From: Candidatus Saccharimonadales bacterium
GTDB taxonomy: Bacteria > Patescibacteriota > Saccharimonadia > Saccharimonadales > Saccharimonadaceae
Length of the DNA: 8,870 nucleotides
Direction: 5' to 3'
Assembly (NCBI GenBank): GCA_030151825.1
Contig: JASLCP010000010.1
Span: 1 to 8,870 of the forward strand
Below, one piece after another: positions 6,216 through 8,870 of this stretch (the stretch's first letter is position 1; each line of letters starts with the position of its first letter). The translations under genes and the position numbers were made by a program. The notes under the pieces are model-generated. The model was not told the origin of the DNA. It searched no databases and saw nothing but the letters and a program-made list of their open reading frames with translations.

Positions 6216-6524
6216 ATGTTAGACGTTTTTATTACCTCACGGGTACGACGAAAGATTGTAGTAGTATACGCCAAGTATCCTGACTTTCGTACGCACGTAC
6301 GTGGTCTTGCCAAACTAATCAAGGAAGACCCTGGTAATATTCAACGCGAACTCAAACGTCTCGAAAAAATCGGTTTCTTGCTGAGTGAAAAACAGGGCAA
6401 TACCAAAATCTACTCGACAAATAAACAGTTTGTCATATTCAAAGAATTGCAAAGTATCGTCATCAAATCGCAGCAACAAAGCGGCCGATCAAAACGTTCA
6501 GCAACCGATATCCAACCGAACTAA
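6216..6524 (+). CDS. Winged helix-turn-helix DNA-binding protein (ArsR-like)
   Basis: A 102-residue basic protein. After the N-terminal helix MLDVFITSRVRRKIVVVY, helices at about 27-36 (HVRGLAKLIK) and 39-52 (recognition helix, NIQRELKRLEKIG) form the HTH. LLSEKQGNTKIYSTN (about 55-69) is the beta-hairpin wing. The tail (about 84-97) is Ser/Lys/Arg rich (QQQSGRSKRS). The arrangement resembles small ArsR/MarR-type regulators of CPR genomes that begin with MLDxFITSRVRRK. No metal-binding cysteines are present and no ligand can be predicted. Its TAA is directly followed by the recJ ATG, so it is co-transcribed and coupled with recJ. Whether it regulates its own operon or acts elsewhere is unknown. 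Confidence 0.88.
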   Translation: MLDVFITSRVRRKIVVVYAKYPDFRTHVRGLAKLIKEDPGNIQRELKRLEKIGFLLSEKQGNTKIYSTNKQFVIFKELQSIVIKSQQQSGRSKRSATDIQPN

Positions 6525-8222
6525 ATGGGCATTTTCGAAGAGCTACTGGCATCACGCGGCCTGACCGGGCGAAAACGCGATGCTTTTTTGAATCCTAGCT
6601 ATGATGACAAGCATGATCCGTTTTTGTTGCCAGATATGGCGGCGGCAGTCGAACGATTGGTGCGCGCTCATGACGATCAGGAGCGCATTACGATTTATGG
6701 TGATTATGATATCGATGGGCTAACGGCCACGACGATTTTGCTCGACGCGTTTGAGTCGTTTGGGTTTTTGCACGTTGATGCATTTATTCCGAACCGTTTT
6801 GTTGAAGGCTATGGACTGACGGTCGAGGCGGTTGAGAAAATTGCGGCGACGGGTGCGCAGCTGATTATTACCGTTGATTGTGGGAGCTTGAGCGAGAAAG
6901 AGATTATACGGGCGAACGAGCTAGGTGTCGATGTGATTGTGACGGATCACCATAATGTGGCATCGGTGCAGCCACCCGCAGTGGCAGTCATTAATCCAAA
7001 GCGCCTGTTGCAGGACTATCCCGAGGCGTATGAAGGGTATATTTTAAAAGTCACGGAATCCTCTTCTGGATCAAGACGGGTATATCCGTTTTTAGATCTA
7101 GCAGGCTGCGGGGTGGCGTTCAAGTTGGTGCAGGCGCTACAAACGCGGCTGGACGGATTGCCGGAAGGGCAAGAGAAGTGGCTGCTTGATTTGGTGGCGC
7201 TGGGGACGGTGTGTGATGTTGTGACGTTGGTCGACGAGAACCGAGCGAATGTGTATTGGGGGTTAAAGGTGATGGCAAAGGCACGTCGACCAGGATTAAA
7301 GGCATTGATGGCGGTAGCCAAGATCGAGCCAGAGCAGGTGAATGCACGACATCTTGGGTTTGGGCTAGGGCCACGGATGAATGCAGCGGGGCGGCTCGAA
7401 ACGGCGCAGCATGCACTGGATATGCTACGTGCTACCGAGCCAATGCCGGCGCTTGAAAAGGCACAGCAGCTGGACGTGCTTAATACGACAAGGCGAATTG
7501 ACCAAGACAAGATTTTTAAAGAAGCAATTATTCAAGCTGAACAATTTAAAAATGACCATGTTCTTGTGGTTAGCCATGAAGGATGGAACCACGGAATTAT
7601 CGGTATTGTCGCAGCCAAGCTGCTTGAAAAGTACAAAAAACCGACCTACATACTAGAAGAAATGGGCGAGGAGTCAAAGGGTTCAGCACGGAGCTACGGT
7701 GATTTTAGTGCTGCCGATGCCATCCGTGCCGCTGATGACATTATTACGAAAGGTGGCGGACATAAATTAGCAGCCGGGGTGACACTGCCGACAGCCAATA
7801 TTGCCGCCTTCCGCAAAAGAGTGAACGAATTTTATGTAGCGCAAAAACTGTCTGATCAAGCGTCGTTATTATTACCACGATACGATGTTATTATAACAAC
7901 GCTAGATGTGTTAAATGAAACGTTGATTAGTCAACTGGCGAGCCTCGAACCATTCGGGAACGGTAACCCCGAGCCGGTACTGTATCTCGAAAATTCCTTA
8001 GTGATGAATCAGCGACGAATGGGTGCCGACGCGCAGCATGTTAAGCTAGAGCTGCAGGACGTGGATGGACGGACAGTGCAATTCCTGGCGTTTAGCGCGC
8101 CCGAACATTTTTTTGTACAGCCGGGCGAGCGAGTGAATGTGTGGTTTCAGCCTATCATTAATGAATGGCAGGGGCGCCGCACGATCGAAGGGCGACTACT
8201 GCATCTCGAATTAATCGAATAA
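6525..8222 (+). CDS. recJ: Single-stranded-DNA-specific 5'-3' exonuclease RecJ
   Basis: RecJ degrades 5'-ended single strands in recombination and mismatch/base-excision repair, using a DHH-family two-metal site. The protein is 565 residues, close to E. coli RecJ (577). Visible motifs: YGDYDIDG (58-65; Asp60, 62 and 64), TVDCGS (116-121, Asp118), TDHHN (140-144), an Asp in GTVCDVV (Asp231), GLGPRMNAAGRL (280-291), GWNHGIIGIVA (353-363), and the DHHA1-type GGGHKLAAG (410-418). The C-terminal OB-like domain (about 450-565) contains LEPFGNGNPEP. Between VINPKR (155-160) and YPFLDLAG there is an insert of about 25 residues (LLQDYPEAYEGY...) that I do not expect in the family. The start has no SD and abuts the upstream TAA, implying translational coupling. 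Base composition changes sharply near 7490. It ends 7 bp before a convergent gene; no terminator was seen. Confidence 0.96.
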   Translation: MGIFEELLASRGLTGRKRDAFLNPSYDDKHDPFLLPDMAAAVERLVRAHDDQERITIYGDYDIDGLTATTILLDAFESFGFLHVDAFIPNRFVEGYGLTVEAVEKIAATGAQLIITVDCGSLSEKEIIRANELGVDVIVTDHHNVASVQPPAVAVINPKRLLQDYPEAYEGYILKVTESSSGSRRVYPFLDLAGCGVAFKLVQALQTRLDGLPEGQEKWLLDLVALGTVCDVVTLVDENRANVYWGLKVMAKARRPGLKALMAVAKIEPEQVNARHLGFGLGPRMNAAGRLETAQHALDMLRATEPMPALEKAQQLDVLNTTRRIDQDKIFKEAIIQAEQFKNDHVLVVSHEGWNHGIIGIVAAKLLEKYKKPTYILEEMGEESKGSARSYGDFSAADAIRAADDIITKGGGHKLAAGVTLPTANIAAFRKRVNEFYVAQKLSDQASLLLPRYDVIITTLDVLNETLISQLASLEPFGNGNPEPVLYLENSLVMNQRRMGADAQHVKLELQDVDGRTVQFLAFSAPEHFFVQPGERVNVWFQPIINEWQGRRTIEGRLLHLELIE

Positions 8223-8229
8223 ATATGAA

Positions 8230-8694
8230 CTATTTGTTGTCAGGAGTGGCTTGGTGGAGGTGCGGCTCATCACCATGTGCATCAAAAACATGAACACGAT
8301 AGTCCGTTTCTGCGTCGTCATCAAAGTCACCGCTAAGAATTTCAACTTTTGTACCCTCATGAGGTGAGGCTTGCATGGTATGACGGTACTCACGGTCGGC
8401 ATCTTTTGCCGAGTCCATCAGTTCGGTTTGCTGACTTCCACTGAGGCTTTCACTGAGGCTGGTTTTATCGACAAGCCGGTATACGGTTTCGGCGACACTG
8501 CCACCTTCGGGGATGGAATCTTCAACCGTCCATTCAATTGAGTGGGAAGGAATGTGTCCCGTGGATTTTTCACCCATACCAAGGAACGCGGTTGCGCCAC
8601 CGGCAGCCAGCAGGAGCCCTGCGGCAACCTTCTTCTTTAGCTTGTTATTCGTTTCTTTGTTGTGCATATTGTGTGTGTTTGGTCGTTCAGACAT
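8230..8694 (-). CDS. Small membrane-anchored or exported protein with a Ca-loop-like motif
   Basis: A 154-residue protein I do not recognise. The N-terminus is cytoplasmic-like and basic (to KLKKK, about 18-22), followed by one hydrophobic segment (about 23-39, VAAGLLLAAGGATAFLG). The acidic remainder is predicted outside the membrane by the positive-inside rule. No lipobox cysteine is present, so it is either a single-pass protein or has a cleaved signal. GDFDDDAETDY (122-132) fits the DxDxDGxxD calcium loop of EF-hand, dockerin and FG-GAP repeats, with Asp123, 125, 127 and 131; Ala128 replaces Gly. EWTVEDSIPEGGSVAETVYRLV (54-75) is faintly LysM-like, a weak impression only. The ATG at 8694 is favoured because a strong promoter places the mRNA start on it; ATG 8667 is the alternative. 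Neither has an SD. Confidence 0.8.
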   Translation of the reverse strand: MSERPNTHNMHNKETNNKLKKKVAAGLLLAAGGATAFLGMGEKSTGHIPSHSIEWTVEDSIPEGGSVAETVYRLVDKTSLSESLSGSQQTELMDSAKDADREYRHTMQASPHEGTKVEILSGDFDDDAETDYRVHVFDAHGDEPHLHQATPDNK

Positions 8695-8700
8695 AATGTT

Positions 8701-8729
8701 ATATTAGCATAAGAATAATAAAAAGTCAA
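8701..8729 (-). promoter_or_regulatory. Strong sigma70-type promoter giving a leaderless mRNA
   Basis: On the minus strand a -35 TTGACT (8729-8724) and a -10 TAATAT (8706-8701) are separated by exactly 17 bp, with a TGc extension directly before the -10. Only 6 nt lie between the -10 and the ATG at 8694, so the expected +1 is the A of the start codon. No Shine-Dalgarno sequence is present. Confidence 0.7.
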
Positions 8730-8768
8730 TGTTTCGGGGAGGGGCGAAGGATATTTTTGAGCAGGGTG

Positions 8769-8797
8769 TTGTCACTGACAGCGATATCTGTTACAAT
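8769..8797 (+). promoter_or_regulatory. Extended -10 promoter of rpsU
   Basis: TTGTCA (8769-8774) and TACAAT (8792-8797) are spaced 17 bp apart, with TGt (8789-8791) as extension. The predicted start near 8804 leaves about 4 nt before the ATG at 8808, so the transcript is almost leaderless. The -10 lies inside an inverted repeat, GTTAC-AATAG-GTAAC (8790-8804), which could bind a regulator. The rest of the divergent gap (8695-8807) shows only the opposing promoter and a G-rich patch near 8735-8750. Confidence 0.65.
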
Positions 8798-8807
8798 AGG
8801 TAACGAT

Positions 8808-8870
8808 ATGGTACAAGTAACACGTAAAGACGAACGCGAAGCGAACGAAAACATCATTCGTCGTTTCAAC
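8808..8870 (+). CDS. rpsU: Ribosomal protein bS21, first 21 codons (3' end outside window)
   Basis: Translation from the ATG at 8808 gives MVQVTRKDEREANENIIRRFN and runs off the right edge. The spacing of acidic residues followed by a helix ending in (I/L)RRF matches the N-terminus of bS21 (E. coli: VRENEPFDVALRRFKR). I recall MVQVTRKDER-type starts for bS21 of Saccharibacteria. bS21 sits on the 30S platform near the anti-Shine-Dalgarno region and affects initiation. A possible SD (AGGT, 8798-8801) lies upstream of the predicted transcription start, so it may not be in the mRNA. Only 21 residues are available, so the assignment rests on the promoter and this short match. Confidence 0.8.
   Translation, partial: MVQVTRKDEREANENIIRRFN

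Noticed and set aside
7016..7510. Minus-strand 164-codon frame opposite recJ
   Set aside because: A Ser/Pro/Ala-rich shadow arising from GC-rich recJ codons; no recognisable domain.
6525..8222. Alternative genetic code (TGA as Gly) as in Gracilibacteria
   Set aside because: The confident frames have no internal TGA, and def ends on TGA at the family's usual length.
1..8870. CRISPR arrays, tRNA/rRNA genes, insertion sequences, toxin-antitoxin or phage-defence genes
   Set aside because: No regularly spaced direct repeats, cloverleaf-like segments, transposase motifs or terminal inverted repeats were seen on reading both strands; the genes are housekeeping or short unknowns.

Overview
The window looks like a chromosomal segment of a Patescibacteria/CPR bacterium, most probably Saccharibacteria (TM7). 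This is an inference from protein character recalled from those genomes: a DUF5663-type protein after infB, a shortened PriA, a phosphoribosyltransferase-like protein with a degraded PRPP loop, and a bS21 that begins MVQVTRKDER. TGA acts as a stop codon (def ends in TGA, and the confident genes contain no in-frame TGA). This argues against the Gracilibacteria/Absconditabacteria code. The genes are tightly packed and there is no intergenic stretch over about 115 bp. No mobile element, CRISPR array, tRNA or rRNA was seen.

Layout. (1) 1-1463 (+): the 3' part of infB (translation initiation factor IF-2), with its P-loop just outside the left edge. (2) 1464-1982 (+): a recognisable extended -10 promoter and a DUF5663-like small acidic protein. 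(3) 1985-5430 (-): a housekeeping operon transcribed priA -> def -> fmt. It combines replication restart (PriA) with N-formyl-methionine addition (Fmt) and removal (Def). fmt and def overlap by 41 bp. The terminator of the opposing DUF5663 gene lies inside the fmt coding sequence. (4) 5454-6113 (+): a phosphoribosyltransferase-like protein divergent from priA, with only 23 bp between the start codons. (5) 6216-8222 (+): a winged-helix DNA-binding protein abutting recJ (single-strand 5'-3' exonuclease), with stop and start codons directly adjacent. (6) 8230-8694 (-): a small protein with one N-terminal membrane segment and a calcium-loop-like motif. (7) 8808-8870 (+): the first 21 codons of rpsU (bS21), running off the right edge.

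The most interesting layer is how these genes start. At least three have a -10 box only 6-10 nt from the start codon, so the predicted mRNAs are leaderless or nearly so (priA, the PRTase-like gene, the 8694 membrane protein; rpsU and def are borderline). Other genes have Shine-Dalgarno leaders (the DUF5663-like gene and the winged-helix gene). The priA promoter could give either a leaderless GTG start or an SD-led ATG start 27 nt downstream in the same frame. No clearly novel multi-gene system is visible. The best candidates for follow-up are the PRTase-like/priA divergent unit and the mixed leaderless/SD initiation, possibly relevant to IF-2 and bS21, which lie in the same window.
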